A DNA stretch of 64,000 bases from assembly GCA_965117015.1 (NCBI GenBank), contig OZ220747.1, positions 2,976,001 through 3,040,000 of the forward strand, in the 5' to 3' direction. The notes under the pieces are model-generated. The model did not search any database. It was not told the origin of the DNA and worked only from the letters and a program-made list of their open reading frames with translations. The DNA comes from Aldehydirespirator sp965117015. Its GTDB lineage: Bacteria > Actinomycetota > Acidimicrobiia > Acidimicrobiales > Aldehydirespiratoraceae. Position 1 is the stretch's first letter. Each line of letters starts with the position of its first letter. The position numbers and the translations under genes were made by a program. Shown here piece after piece: positions 7,707-16,521 of the stretch.

Positions 7707-8785
7707 CACCACCACCGTTTGGCCTTGCGCTCGTCGACGAGGATTGCAAGGCGCTCCATGAGGTCGACGCCCATCTGGCGGGTGAGGTCGATCAGGTCGA
7801 TGGGGACCCAGTTCTCGATCAGCAGATCGTTCGGGCCTCGCTTCCACCAGTCGAAGTCGCGCATGGTCATGAGCTTGCCGGTGGCGCCGATGCCGGCGTA
7901 GGTGCCGTGATGGTGCGAGAACGCCACATCCCAGACACCCCCGAAGGCGTAGCTGCCCTCACCCACGAAGCCCATCACCCGCCCGTGGTCCGGGTCGCTG
8001 GTGAGGCCCCGGTCGCCGAAGCCGTGGAGCCACGGGCGCTGGTGGAAGTCCTCGAACTCCTCGAGCGTGTAGCACCGGCCGATGCCGGAGTAGCCGTACC
8101 ACTTCATGTCCCGGGTCCAGTACTGCCACTGCTCCATGCGGCTCATGTCGGCGCCGTCGCGGTCGCGGACGTAGCGCTCGAGCCCACTTCCCATGGCCGC
8201 CACGAGCTGCAGGGTCTTCCGCCCTTCGAGCGGGTCCTGCTCGGTCAGCAGGATGCCGTCGCCGGCTGCGGGCGGGGGGACCTTGCCGCCGTCGGCGCCC
8301 GGTGACGGCGGGAGCACCTCGTAGCCGGCCTGGCGCATGACCGAGAGGATGTCGAACATCACGTAGCTCTCCGCGATCTTGCCCTCGCGCATCAGGTAGA
8401 ACTGCCCGAAGTACATGTGGGTCTTCTTCTGGGATGCGGGAATGCCCAGCCAGTCCTCTACGAAGGTCCCGGTCAGGTGGCCACAGCCCGACACCCACTC
8501 CGCGCCCGCGTCGCTCGCGAAAGGCGACTGACCGTCGTCGATCCCGCCCATGAAGATGTCCGGGATGCGCTTCAGGTCCGGGAAGGAGCGCAGCAGTGGC
8601 TCCCAGAAGTCGGCGATGAGCGCATCGACACCGACCAGGCGATCGATCGGGGCCGATCCGTTCCAGTCGACGTCGGTGTGACAGGCGGCCCGGACGACGT
8701 CGGCGATCTGGTCGTTCGGGACGTGGTTCAGCTTCTGCCAGTAGTCCCAGACCGCGGCCTTGTTGCTCTGGTTGGTGGATGACAT
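7706..8785 (-). CDS. NTF2/SnoaL-like protein 2 of the LacI operon
   Basis: 359 aa with two SnoaL-like halves: WNGSAPIDRLVGVDALIADF then HMYFGQFYLMREGKIAESYV in the first, and MKWYGYSGIGRCYTLEEFED then TGKLMTMRDFDWWKRG in the second. It shares layout and several motifs with the protein at 11153-12196 (for example HxG-H-L, DVISVMGQAG-like and LLxEQDP elements), so the two are paralogs in one operon. A GGAAGG box precedes the ATG. It overlaps the downstream gene by one base of the start. Probable small-molecule cyclase, hydrolase or isomerase; the reaction cannot be told. Confidence 0.75.
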   Translation of the reverse strand: MSSTNQSNKAAVWDYWQKLNHVPNDQIADVVRAACHTDVDWNGSAPIDRLVGVDALIADFWEPLLRSFPDLKRIPDIFMGGIDDGQSPFASDAGAEWVSGCGHLTGTFVEDWLGIPASQKKTHMYFGQFYLMREGKIAESYVMFDILSVMRQAGYEVLPPSPGADGGKVPPPAAGDGILLTEQDPLEGRKTLQLVAAMGSGLERYVRDRDGADMSRMEQWQYWTRDMKWYGYSGIGRCYTLEEFEDFHQRPWLHGFGDRGLTSDPDHGRVMGFVGEGSYAFGGVWDVAFSHHHGTYAGIGATGKLMTMRDFDWWKRGPNDLLIENWVPIDLIDLTRQMGVDLMERLAILVDERKAKRWW

Positions 8786-8810
8786 CAGGCGCTTCCTTCC
8801 GCTCGGCCTG

Positions 8811-9953
8811 TCACCAGAGGCGATCGGAGGCGATGGCCGCCCCCGCGGCGAGTGTGCCGAGCTTCTCGTAGGCGATCTCGGGATCGATTCCGGCGTAGCC
8901 GGCGAACGTGGAGAAGCCGCAGTCGGTGCCGGCCATGACCCTCTCGGGGCCGACGATGTCCGCGAACCGCTCGATTCGCTGCGCGACGAGCTCTGGATGC
9001 TCCACGAAGTGGGTCGTCGTGTCGATCACCCCGGGCACGAGAACCTTGTCCTCACCGATGTCGGCCTCGGCGAAGGTCGTCCACTCGTGGGCGTGGCGCG
9101 GGTTGGCGGCCTCGAAGAGCAGCGCCTGCGGCTTCGCCCTCAGGGCGATAGGCAGCACTTGGGACATCGGTGCATCGTGGGTGTGGGGCCCCTCGTAGTT
9201 GCCCCAGCAGACGTGCAGCCGCATGCGGCCGGCGTCGATGTTGCGCACAGCCCAGTTCAGTGCCTCTACATGCACGTGGGCGAGCGCCTCGTACTCGGCG
9301 TCCGACTTGGCCTTGAACATCATGTGGCGGCCGAGCCCCAGATCGGGCGAGTCGAGTTGCAGGACGAACCCCGCCTCGACGATGGCCTCGTACTCGGGTC
9401 GCATCGCCTCGGCCAGCGCGTAGAGGTACGTCTCGTGGTCGCCGTAGTGGGCGTCGGGCTGGAACAGCGCGATGACACCGGGAGACGCGGCGTTCATGAA
9501 GGCGTCGTGAGGGCGGTGCGCGTCGACCGCGGCGGCGAGGTTGGCGATGTCGCGCCGGCACGGGCCCATGTCCTTCACCGTTATGGGACCGACGCACTGG
9601 GGCCGCTTGTACGTCGGTGTCCCTCCGGTGCGCGCCTGCCGCTCAAGGAAGGAGGGGTGATCCTCGAGGTCGGCAGGGGCGCGCCGGGGGCTGTCGCCCT
9701 CGAATCCCGTGATCCGGTCCTTGATGTAGGTGGCGTAGGAGAGCTTGCTCATCTCGCCATCGCTGACGACGTCCACCCCCACACCGACCTGCCGGGCGAC
9801 CACGTCGTCCACCGCCCTGGTGATCTCGGCCCGGTGGGCGTCCATGTCGACGGCTTCCTCGTTCTCGATGGCGAACACGCCGCGGGTCACGGCTTCCGAA
9901 CGGGGCAGCGAGCCCACATGGGTGGTGAGTATGCGGTCGGTACTGGTCTTCAT
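8811..9953 (-). CDS. MetE C-terminal-like (UROD/MetE superfamily) protein
   Basis: 380 aa. TTHVGSLPRS at the N-terminus and the zinc-ligand motifs HVCWGNYEGPH (His-x-Cys) and GTDCGFST (Cys) are typical of the catalytic half of cobalamin-independent methionine synthase. The N-terminal half of true MetE is absent, as in stand-alone MetE-like methyl- or CoM-transferases of catabolic operons. It probably handles a thiol or a methyl group derived from the imported substrate. It overlaps the ABC ATPase gene by 4 bases (ATGA). It is not a good candidate for the cell's methionine synthase. Confidence 0.75.
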   Translation of the reverse strand: MKTSTDRILTTHVGSLPRSEAVTRGVFAIENEEAVDMDAHRAEITRAVDDVVARQVGVGVDVVSDGEMSKLSYATYIKDRITGFEGDSPRRAPADLEDHPSFLERQARTGGTPTYKRPQCVGPITVKDMGPCRRDIANLAAAVDAHRPHDAFMNAASPGVIALFQPDAHYGDHETYLYALAEAMRPEYEAIVEAGFVLQLDSPDLGLGRHMMFKAKSDAEYEALAHVHVEALNWAVRNIDAGRMRLHVCWGNYEGPHTHDAPMSQVLPIALRAKPQALLFEAANPRHAHEWTTFAEADIGEDKVLVPGVIDTTTHFVEHPELVAQRIERFADIVGPERVMAGTDCGFSTFAGYAGIDPEIAYEKLGTLAAGAAIASDRLW

Positions 9954-11122
9954 GTCCGGATCGCAAGATGCGTCGACCGGTCGAAGAAGTGAAGGTTCTC
10001 GGTGGACACGTTCACCTTGATGCGGTCGCCGGGGCGCGCCCCGGTGGCCGCCGAGAACCGGGCCGTGCAGCGGCTCGCACCCTCTTCGCTGAGCTCGTCG
10101 AGAGCGTCGGGATCCCCGCTGTCCACCATGGTGGCCTCCAACGCGAAGTGCATGAGCGTCTCCGCTCCCAACGCCTCGCGGATGTCGATGGTGGCGTCGA
10201 GCTGCTGATCTTCGGGATGGTCGCGGCTGATCGCCGCGTCCTCCATGTCCTCGGGACGGATGCCGACCACGAGGGGGGTGTCGACGTAGTTGCGGAGCGC
10301 GGGCCGCCTGCCGATCACGGAGTCGTCCAACGCCAGGGTGTGGACTCCCATCTCGATGGCGAACCCCGCGTCCCGCTCGACGATGGTGGCCTCGTACAGG
10401 TTCATCGACGGCGACCCGATGAAGGCAGCCACGAAGACGTTGTCCGGCGCGTCGTACAGATTCTCCGGTTCGGCCACCTGCTGGAGCAGGCCGTCCTTGA
10501 TGACCGCCACCCGGTCGCCCATCGTCATGGCTTCCACCTGATCGTGGGTGACGTAGAACGTGGTGACGCCGAGGTCTCGCTGGATGCCGGCGATGTCCGC
10601 CCGCATCTGAACACGGAGCTTGGCATCGAGGTTCGAGAGCGGCTCATCCATGAGGAACAGTGCCGGCTCCCGCACGATGGCCCGTCCCATGGCCACGCGC
10701 TGCCGCTGGCCGCCCGACAGGTTGGCCGGCTTCTTGTCGAGCTGCTCGGTGAGTTCCAGCACCTCGGCCGCCCGGGCCACCACCTGCTTCCGCTCGGCCT
10801 TCCTCATCTTCCGCAGACGCAGGGGAAACCCGATGTTCTCCTCGACCGTCATCTGCGGGTAGAGCGCGTAGTTCTGGAACACCATGGCGATGTCCCGGTC
10901 CTTCGGCTGCACTTCGTTGAGCCGGCGATCGTCGACATAGAGGTCACCTTCGGTGATCTCCTCAAGCCCGGCGATCATCCGGAGCGCGGTGGACTTGCCG
11001 CATCCCGACGGACCGACGAGCACCAGGAACTCGCTGTTGCTGAGTTCCAAGCTGAGCTCGGTCACGGCTTGGAATCCGTTGGGGTACACCTTCGTGAGCC
11101 CATCGAGTCTGACCTCAGCCAT
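9950..11122 (-). CDS. Sugar-type ABC importer ATP-binding protein (MalK/UgpC family)
   Basis: 390 aa. Walker A GPSGCGKST, signature LSGGQRQRVAMGRAI, Walker B LFLMDEPLSNLDA and H-loop YVTHDQ lie in the first 210 residues. The remaining 180 form the MOP/TOBE-type regulatory extension of carbohydrate importers. It energises the two permeases at 12193-14057 with the lipoprotein at 14180-15814. GAGGAGG lies 4 bases before the ATG. The transporter components are interleaved with enzymes, which argues that the imported compound is metabolised by this operon. Confidence 0.92.
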   Translation of the reverse strand: MAEVRLDGLTKVYPNGFQAVTELSLELSNSEFLVLVGPSGCGKSTALRMIAGLEEITEGDLYVDDRRLNEVQPKDRDIAMVFQNYALYPQMTVEENIGFPLRLRKMRKAERKQVVARAAEVLELTEQLDKKPANLSGGQRQRVAMGRAIVREPALFLMDEPLSNLDAKLRVQMRADIAGIQRDLGVTTFYVTHDQVEAMTMGDRVAVIKDGLLQQVAEPENLYDAPDNVFVAAFIGSPSMNLYEATIVERDAGFAIEMGVHTLALDDSVIGRRPALRNYVDTPLVVGIRPEDMEDAAISRDHPEDQQLDATIDIREALGAETLMHFALEATMVDSGDPDALDELSEEGASRCTARFSAATGARPGDRIKVNVSTENLHFFDRSTHLAIRT

Positions 11123-11152
11123 CGATCCTCCTCCATTGCAGTGGCCCTGTCT

Positions 11153-12196
11153 TCACAGCGCCTCCCCGTTCAGTTGCCGCATCCGGGCCAGGACGTCGAG
11201 ACCCTGCATGCCCAGCCAGTGGAGCAGGTCGATGAAGATCCAGTTCTCGGCGAGCTTGTCACCGTCCCGGCGGTAGACGTCGACCACTCGCATGTCGGCG
11301 GGCGTGTCCGAGCCGGTCATGCCGAGGAATCCGCCGGTGGGAGTGTTGGTGAGGTTCGGCCAGCCGAAGAAGCACGCGTAGTTGCCCTCGGCGAACCGGG
11401 CGACGTGGCCGTTGAACGTTTTTGCGGACAGGTTGAACCGGAACGGATGCTGGTGCTGCTGCTGGTACCGGTCGATCGTGTAGGTCGCTCCGATCCCGCC
11501 GGGGCCCGACCAGATCATGTCGGTGTGCCAGGTCCGGGCCAGCACCTCGCACCGGACCCGGTTGTCGCCGGTGGAGTTGCCGCGCTGGTCGGCCTCGCTC
11601 AGGTCGTCGATCATGCGATCCACGAGCGCCATCGTCTCGGAGCCCGCGGCCGGGTCCTGCTCGTCGTGGAGCAGGCCGTCGTGAGTGGCGGGACCCGGCT
11701 GGATGTGCAGCGAGCCGCTGGCCGGTGGCAGCGGGTACTGGCCCGCCTGGCCCATGACACTGATCACATCGGTGAACATCGCCGATTCGGTGATCAGGTC
11801 TTCCTCGACCCGGTGGAACTGCGCGTAGCGCAGGAAGCACATCCTCCTGGTGGGCGGGATGGCCAGCCACGGTCGATCGAACAGGCCCAGCAGGTGGCCC
11901 ATCTCGCACACCCACACCCCGTCGCCGGACGTGTTGTCGCCGGCGAGGAATACGTCGGGCCGGCGCTGGATGGGTGAGAACGCTTCGCGCAGCGGCGCCC
12001 AGAAACTCGAGGCCACCGCCTCGGCCCCCTCCAACTCGTCGAACGGATGAACGCCCCGCCAGCGGTAGTCGTCGCCCACTCCGGCCGCGATGACGTCGGC
12101 GAGCGCTGGCGCCGGCGCGCCGTCGATGGCGGCGAGGTGGTCGCGGACGACCGCCTTGGCGTGCTGGAGCACCGAACGCGACCCGTCGCGGCTCAT
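11153..12196 (-). CDS. NTF2/SnoaL-like protein 3 of the LacI operon
   Basis: 347 aa from ATG 12196, which overlaps the permease stop as ATGA. Two SnoaL-like modules: residues about 30-170 (DDYRWRGVHPFDELEGAEAV, MCFLRYAQFHRVEEDLITES) and about 210-345 (DMIWSGPGGIGATYTIDRY, MRVVDVYRRDGDKLAENWIF). It parallels the protein at 7706-8785, including the DVISVMGQAGQYPLPPASG linker, so it is a duplicated family within the operon. Enzyme or binding role unknown. Confidence 0.75.
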   Translation of the reverse strand: MSRDGSRSVLQHAKAVVRDHLAAIDGAPAPALADVIAAGVGDDYRWRGVHPFDELEGAEAVASSFWAPLREAFSPIQRRPDVFLAGDNTSGDGVWVCEMGHLLGLFDRPWLAIPPTRRMCFLRYAQFHRVEEDLITESAMFTDVISVMGQAGQYPLPPASGSLHIQPGPATHDGLLHDEQDPAAGSETMALVDRMIDDLSEADQRGNSTGDNRVRCEVLARTWHTDMIWSGPGGIGATYTIDRYQQQHQHPFRFNLSAKTFNGHVARFAEGNYACFFGWPNLTNTPTGGFLGMTGSDTPADMRVVDVYRRDGDKLAENWIFIDLLHWLGMQGLDVLARMRQLNGEAL

Positions 12197-13197
12197 CCCT
12201 TCACCGCTCCTGCTCCGAGCCCCTTCACCAGGTGCTTCTGGAAGATGATGATCACGATCACGATCGGGAGGGTGATCGACACGGACGCGGCGGCGGCCTC
12301 GGTGAGCGTGGTGGTGCTCTCGCCGCCAGTCAGCGCCGAGATCGCCACCGGCAGTGTCCACTCGGTCACGGCCAGGACCCGAACGAAGAGGAACTCGTTG
12401 TAGGCCAGCAGCATGGTGAACAACGAAGTGGCGATGATGCCGGGCCACATTATGGGGATCACGGCCATGCGGAAGGCCTGGAGGCGGGTGGCTCCGTCCA
12501 TCATGGCCGCCTCCTCGATCTCTCTCGGCACCTCCATGAAGAAGCTCCGCAGCATCCAGATGGTGAACGGCTGGTTGATGGCCACGAGGGCAAGCACGAT
12601 CACGAGCCGCGAGTCCAGGATGCCCAGCTCCTTGGCCACGACGAAGTACGGCAGGACGAACGCGGTGCGCGGCAGGGCCCGGAAGGCGAGCGCCACGATG
12701 AGGATCACGGCCCCCGACAGCCCGGAGTAGCGGGCCAGCGCGTAGCCGGCCAGCAACCCGATCGATATCGAGATGATCACCGTGAGGACGGTGACGTAGA
12801 CCGAGTTGACGAAGTAGTCGAATTCCCGGTTCATGTCGAAGAACCTCGGGAACAGCAGCAGCCCGATCCACAGCGTGCCCGCCACGCCGACGTTCCATGG
12901 CCAGGGCGTCTCGGCTCGCCGGGAGGCCCACACCAGGACCGAGATCACCGCGGCCAGGAGCAGGAAGAACAGAGCCACCTGCCACACGCTCTGTTCCTCG
13001 CTGCGGAACCAGAACCGGCGGTACGGATCGGCGGTGATGTCGAACCCCCACAGCGTCGGCGTGCTCCTGATGGTGTCTCTGGTGAACTTGATGGAGTTCT
13101 GGGCGGCCCAGTAGAAGGGCACCGAGCTGACGACGACCGCGATCACGAGCGTGGTGTGGATGCCGACAGTGTTGGCGGAGGCGCGTAGCTGCTTCAT
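12193..13197 (-). CDS. ABC importer permease, MalG-like, with extra membrane segments
   Basis: 334 aa from ATG 13197, overlapping the other permease's stop as ATGA. The EAA loop is EIEEAAMMDGATRLQAFRMA followed by IMWPG, which docks on the ATPase. MalG-type permeases have six membrane helices. Here an additional stretch at about residues 70-115 (VALFFLLLAAVISVLVWASR and NVGVAGTLWIGLLLF) adds two likely helices between the first and second canonical ones. Together with the 13194-14057 protein it forms the transmembrane channel for the unknown substrate. Confidence 0.9.
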   Translation of the reverse strand: MKQLRASANTVGIHTTLVIAVVVSSVPFYWAAQNSIKFTRDTIRSTPTLWGFDITADPYRRFWFRSEEQSVWQVALFFLLLAAVISVLVWASRRAETPWPWNVGVAGTLWIGLLLFPRFFDMNREFDYFVNSVYVTVLTVIISISIGLLAGYALARYSGLSGAVILIVALAFRALPRTAFVLPYFVVAKELGILDSRLVIVLALVAINQPFTIWMLRSFFMEVPREIEEAAMMDGATRLQAFRMAVIPIMWPGIIATSLFTMLLAYNEFLFVRVLAVTEWTLPVAISALTGGESTTTLTEAAAASVSITLPIVIVIIIFQKHLVKGLGAGAVKG

Positions 13198-14057
13198 CGT
13201 TCCGCGATCTGCTCCTGGTAGGACTTGCGCAGGAACGGGATCAGCACCACGAAGATGCCGATGACCATGAGCACCGAGATGGCATTGCCCTTGCCGATGC
13301 GGCCGATCTGGGCGTTGAGCGCGGTGTTGAAGCTGTACACGGACAAGGCGTGAGCCGACCTGCCCACGCTCTGCCCGAACACGAACGAGCTGTCGAACAC
13401 GCGGTACGCGTCCATGATGGTGATGAGCAGGACGAAGACGATCAGTGACCGCAGGTGCGGGATCACCACGAACCACTGCTTGGCCCAGAAGCCCGCGCCG
13501 TCCATGTCGGCGGCCTCGATGCGTTCGCCGGGGAGTGTCTGCATGCCGGCGAAGAACGTGATCACCGCGAAGGGGGTGATCGACCAGATGCCGTGCAGGA
13601 TGATCACCCACTTGACGTTCCCGGCGTCAATCACGAAGGGCTCATCGGTGAAGACCTCCCACAGCCAGCTGAGGAGACCGCCGCGGTCGAAGAGGTCGCG
13701 GACGAGCAGCGTGCTCACCACCGGCGTGACGATGAAGGGCAGCAGGAGGGCCGCCAGGTAGAAGCCCCGGCCGCGCGTCACCCGGTCGAGCAGGTTCGCG
13801 AACCCGAACCCCAGGATGATGTGGGCCGGGACGACGATGGCGACGAACAGCATCGTGAGCCGGAAGGCCGACCAGAAAAACGGATCCTGCAGGACGTCGG
13901 TGTAGTTCTCGAGTCCGATCCACTCCCTGCTGGACAGGTCGCGCAGGAAGATGCGGTTGAAGGACAGGAGGACTGTGGTGACAAGCGGGAAGACCATGAG
14001 CACGCTCATGACCGCCACGCTGGGCCACGCGAACCAGCCGAACGTCCGTCTCCTCAC
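13194..14057 (-). CDS. ABC importer permease, MalF-like
   Basis: 287 aa from a GTG, with about six hydrophobic segments and the EAA motif ERIEAADMDGAGFWAKQWF followed by VIPHL near residue 190. It is the first permease of the sugar-type importer. It is separated from the upstream binding-protein gene by 122 bases containing a strong hairpin, whereas all later genes overlap. That arrangement would make more binding protein than permease. Confidence 0.9.
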   Translation of the reverse strand: MRRRTFGWFAWPSVAVMSVLMVFPLVTTVLLSFNRIFLRDLSSREWIGLENYTDVLQDPFFWSAFRLTMLFVAIVVPAHIILGFGFANLLDRVTRGRGFYLAALLLPFIVTPVVSTLLVRDLFDRGGLLSWLWEVFTDEPFVIDAGNVKWVIILHGIWSITPFAVITFFAGMQTLPGERIEAADMDGAGFWAKQWFVVIPHLRSLIVFVLLITIMDAYRVFDSSFVFGQSVGRSAHALSVYSFNTALNAQIGRIGKGNAISVLMVIGIFVVLIPFLRKSYQEQIAER

Positions 14058-14116
14058 CCGCTCCCCCTCTCTGTGGTCCTATCCCATCACGAATGCTCGG
14101 CCGCAACGTTCACGCC

Positions 14117-14143
14117 GGGGCCGGCACACCGTGTGCCGGCCCC
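14117..14143 (-). terminator. Intergenic stem-loop between binding protein and permease genes
   Basis: GGGGCCGGCACA-CCG-TGTGCCGGCCCC makes a perfect 12-bp GC-rich stem with a 3-base loop, placed downstream of the binding-protein stop. No T-run follows, so it is more likely an mRNA-stabilising or attenuating element than a full terminator. Confidence 0.65.
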
Positions 14144-14179
14144 AAGCGTGAGCGTGCAACCTTCTCTTACATGAACTGC

Positions 14180-15814
14180 TTACATGAACCCTGCGGCGGT
14201 CGCTTCTTCGATATAGCGCGCCTCAGCGTTGGCCAGCGCGGTGGCCGGATCGGCGTTGTTCTGGAGCACTTCGAGCAGCTGTTCGCCCAGCGCACCTTGC
14301 GCCAGCGGAAGTGCCGGGTTCTTCGGCTGAGAACCCACCCCCTCAGCGATGCTCTGGGTCAGGGCAGCATTGTTCCGTGGGCCGTCAGCGTTGCTCGCGC
14401 TCGCACGCGATACCGCTGCGTGTCCGGCGGCGGCGTTCTGGCTCTCCAGATCGGTGGCGGCCATGACCACACCGAAGATGATCGCCGGGTCGACCGAGGT
14501 GTCTGCCGGGATCGCGTACAGGTCGACGTATGCGATGCTGTTGCGCAGCGAGCCCTCCTCGGTGTACAGCGATGGAGCGAACTCGATCTGCCCGACGACG
14601 AGGGAACTCTCCTCATCGTCCATTGCGGCGGCCCTCGACGCCCAGATCGAGGCCATCGGGAGCTCGCCCGCCCGCAGGGCAGCCTCGGCGTCGTCGATGC
14701 TGAACTTGCGACCGGCGTCGCTCATGCACGCGTCGCGGATCGCGACCATGTGCTCTACCGCAGCAAGGCCCTCAGCGGAGTTGAACGCCGGCGAGTTGTC
14801 GGCGTTCAAGATGGCGCCACCGAGGGAATTGATGATGCTGAAGAACTCGAGATCGTTGGACCATCCCGCGCTCACGTTCATGTTGAACGGGTCGTCGAAC
14901 CCGGCGCCACGCAGCACGCCGCAAGCCTCGATGAGCTCGGCGAACGTGGTGGGCGGCGTGACCCCGTTGTCCGAGAGGATCTGCCGGTTGTAGAAGAAGT
15001 GCATCGTGTTGTGGAGGACCGGCACGCCCAGCACCCGGCCGTCGACCGTCCCCGTGCTCCACGCCACGTCCGAAATGTCGCCGAGATCAAACTCGTCGCG
15101 GTACATGTCGATGTACGGGGAGAGATCGAGCAGATTGGCGGCGTGAATGCCGATCGTCGAGTTGGTCATATGCATGACTTCGAACTCCGGCGATCCGGTA
15201 CCGAGGTCCAGCGTGATCTGGTCCTGGGCGTCAGCCGACGCGAGGAGTTGCACGTTCACCGACAAGTTGCCGTGGTTGCATTCCTCGAACTCCATGGCGT
15301 ATTGCGCAGTAGCCGGGAACTCCCAACCGAGCACATCGATCGAGACCGAGTCGGCCGGTTCCGGGATCGGGCACTCGTCCGATATCGGGGCCATCGCTTC
15401 AGCCGCGGCCATCGCAGCCTCTGCCTCCGCCGCAGTTGCTTCAGCTTCGGCCTGAGCGGCGGCCGCCGCCTCGGCTTCAGCCTGCGCAGCTTCAAGTTCC
15501 GCCTCGAGAGTTGCGACGACCTCTGGGTCAACGGCCCCCTCGGACTCGGCCATGGCAGCCTCAAGGGCCGCCTCAGCCTCAGCGGCGGCCGCCTCAGCGG
15601 CGGCGGCCCGGTCGGCGGCTGCGTCCGCTTCGGCCGCGGCTGCATCGGCTTCGGCCTGCGCGGCGGCTGCGTCGGCTTCGGCCTGAGCCGCAGCCGCGTC
15701 AGCCGCGCTGGTGTCCGGCGCAGCCGGCTCTTCGTCGTCGCCGCACGCCGCGGCGACGAGGGTGAACGCAAGGAGGACGGCGAGTAGCCGCCACCTGTGC
15801 TTCGCTGTGCTCAT
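14180..15814 (-). CDS. Extracellular solute-binding lipoprotein with long Ala/Glu coiled-coil spacer
   Basis: 544 aa. ATG 15814 is preceded by a near-perfect AGGAGGT. The signal peptide ends at LVAAACG (lipidated Cys24). Residues of about 37-145 are almost only Ala, Glu, Asp and Gln in AAAAQAEAD-type heptads, predicting a long coiled coil. The family 1 sugar-binding domain follows from SVSIDVLGWEFPATAQYA, with NTMHFFYNRQILSDNGVTPP and TTFAELIEAC typical of MalE/UgpB proteins. The spacer is unusual for this family and may lift the binding domain off the membrane. The gene begins 5 bases after the hydrolase stop. Confidence 0.9.
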   Translation of the reverse strand: MSTAKHRWRLLAVLLAFTLVAAACGDDEEPAAPDTSAADAAAAQAEADAAAAQAEADAAAAEADAAADRAAAAEAAAAEAEAALEAAMAESEGAVDPEVVATLEAELEAAQAEAEAAAAAQAEAEATAAEAEAAMAAAEAMAPISDECPIPEPADSVSIDVLGWEFPATAQYAMEFEECNHGNLSVNVQLLASADAQDQITLDLGTGSPEFEVMHMTNSTIGIHAANLLDLSPYIDMYRDEFDLGDISDVAWSTGTVDGRVLGVPVLHNTMHFFYNRQILSDNGVTPPTTFAELIEACGVLRGAGFDDPFNMNVSAGWSNDLEFFSIINSLGGAILNADNSPAFNSAEGLAAVEHMVAIRDACMSDAGRKFSIDDAEAALRAGELPMASIWASRAAAMDDEESSLVVGQIEFAPSLYTEEGSLRNSIAYVDLYAIPADTSVDPAIIFGVVMAATDLESQNAAAGHAAVSRASASNADGPRNNAALTQSIAEGVGSQPKNPALPLAQGALGEQLLEVLQNNADPATALANAEARYIEEATAAGFM

Positions 15815-15819
15815 TATCC

Positions 15820-16521
15820 TTACCTCCTGGGTTGATGGTTGTTGCACATCTGTAGCCAGCTCTTGATGGCGCTGGTGAGCGGGGCTGGCTGATCGATCGT
15901 CGACAGGTGTCCGGCATGCTCCGCGATCACCAAGCTCGCGTCGGGAGCGCGCGCCGCGAGGTCGGCGTGGAGCTGCGGCGGGCAGAGCTGATCGTGGCGC
16001 CCGCAGGCGATGAGAATCGGCCCCTCGAAGTTCTCCACGATCGGGCGCCGGTCGTGGCGGTCGAGTAGCGCGTCGTTCTGCCGGAGAAAACCGGCCGGTC
16101 CAACCGCCCTTGCCATGTCGACAATGAGCGGACCGTGGAGTTCCGGCGAGATGGACATCTTGGGCCCTATCTCTGCGACCACTTGGGCGAAGAGCCCGGC
16201 GCGTACGTCGGAGGCCCAGCGTCGCCGGTCTCGGTTCTGCACTTCGTCGGGGGCGTCGAGATTGAAGTCGATGAGCGCCATCCCGCTCACTCGCTCGGGG
16301 GCGAGGTGGGCGATCTCGGCCGCGATGATGCCGCCCATCGAGAGCCCCACCATTGCGAACCGTGGCGGCGCCTCGCCCAGAGCCCGGGTGGCCATGGCCG
16401 CGAGTGAGTCGTCGAGCGTGAGGTCGGCCACTGCGCAGGGATGATCGATCTCCCGTAGCTGGTCGGCGAAGACCCTCTCGTCGCACAACGACCCGGGCAG
16501 GAAGAGCACCGGTACGGTCAC
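15820..16521 (-). CDS. Alpha/beta hydrolase
   Basis: 233 aa from GTG 16521, overlapping the previous stop as GTGA. VLFLPGSLCDERVF gives the oxyanion region, VGLSMGGIIAAEIA the nucleophile elbow with Ser, ILIACGRHDQLCPP the acid region, and AEHAGHLSTI the catalytic His. The family includes esterases and C-C hydrolases such as enol-lactonases (PcaD). Its position just ahead of the binding-protein gene suggests it acts on the imported compound or a later intermediate. Confidence 0.85.
   Translation of the reverse strand: MTVPVLFLPGSLCDERVFADQLREIDHPCAVADLTLDDSLAAMATRALGEAPPRFAMVGLSMGGIIAAEIAHLAPERVSGMALIDFNLDAPDEVQNRDRRRWASDVRAGLFAQVVAEIGPKMSISPELHGPLIVDMARAVGPAGFLRQNDALLDRHDRRPIVENFEGPILIACGRHDQLCPPQLHADLAARAPDASLVIAEHAGHLSTIDQPAPLTSAIKSWLQMCNNHQPRR

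Noticed and set aside
9968..11977. Long plus-strand frame over the ABC ATPase region
   Set aside because: Antisense shadow of a clear MalK-type ATPase and SnoaL-like gene.
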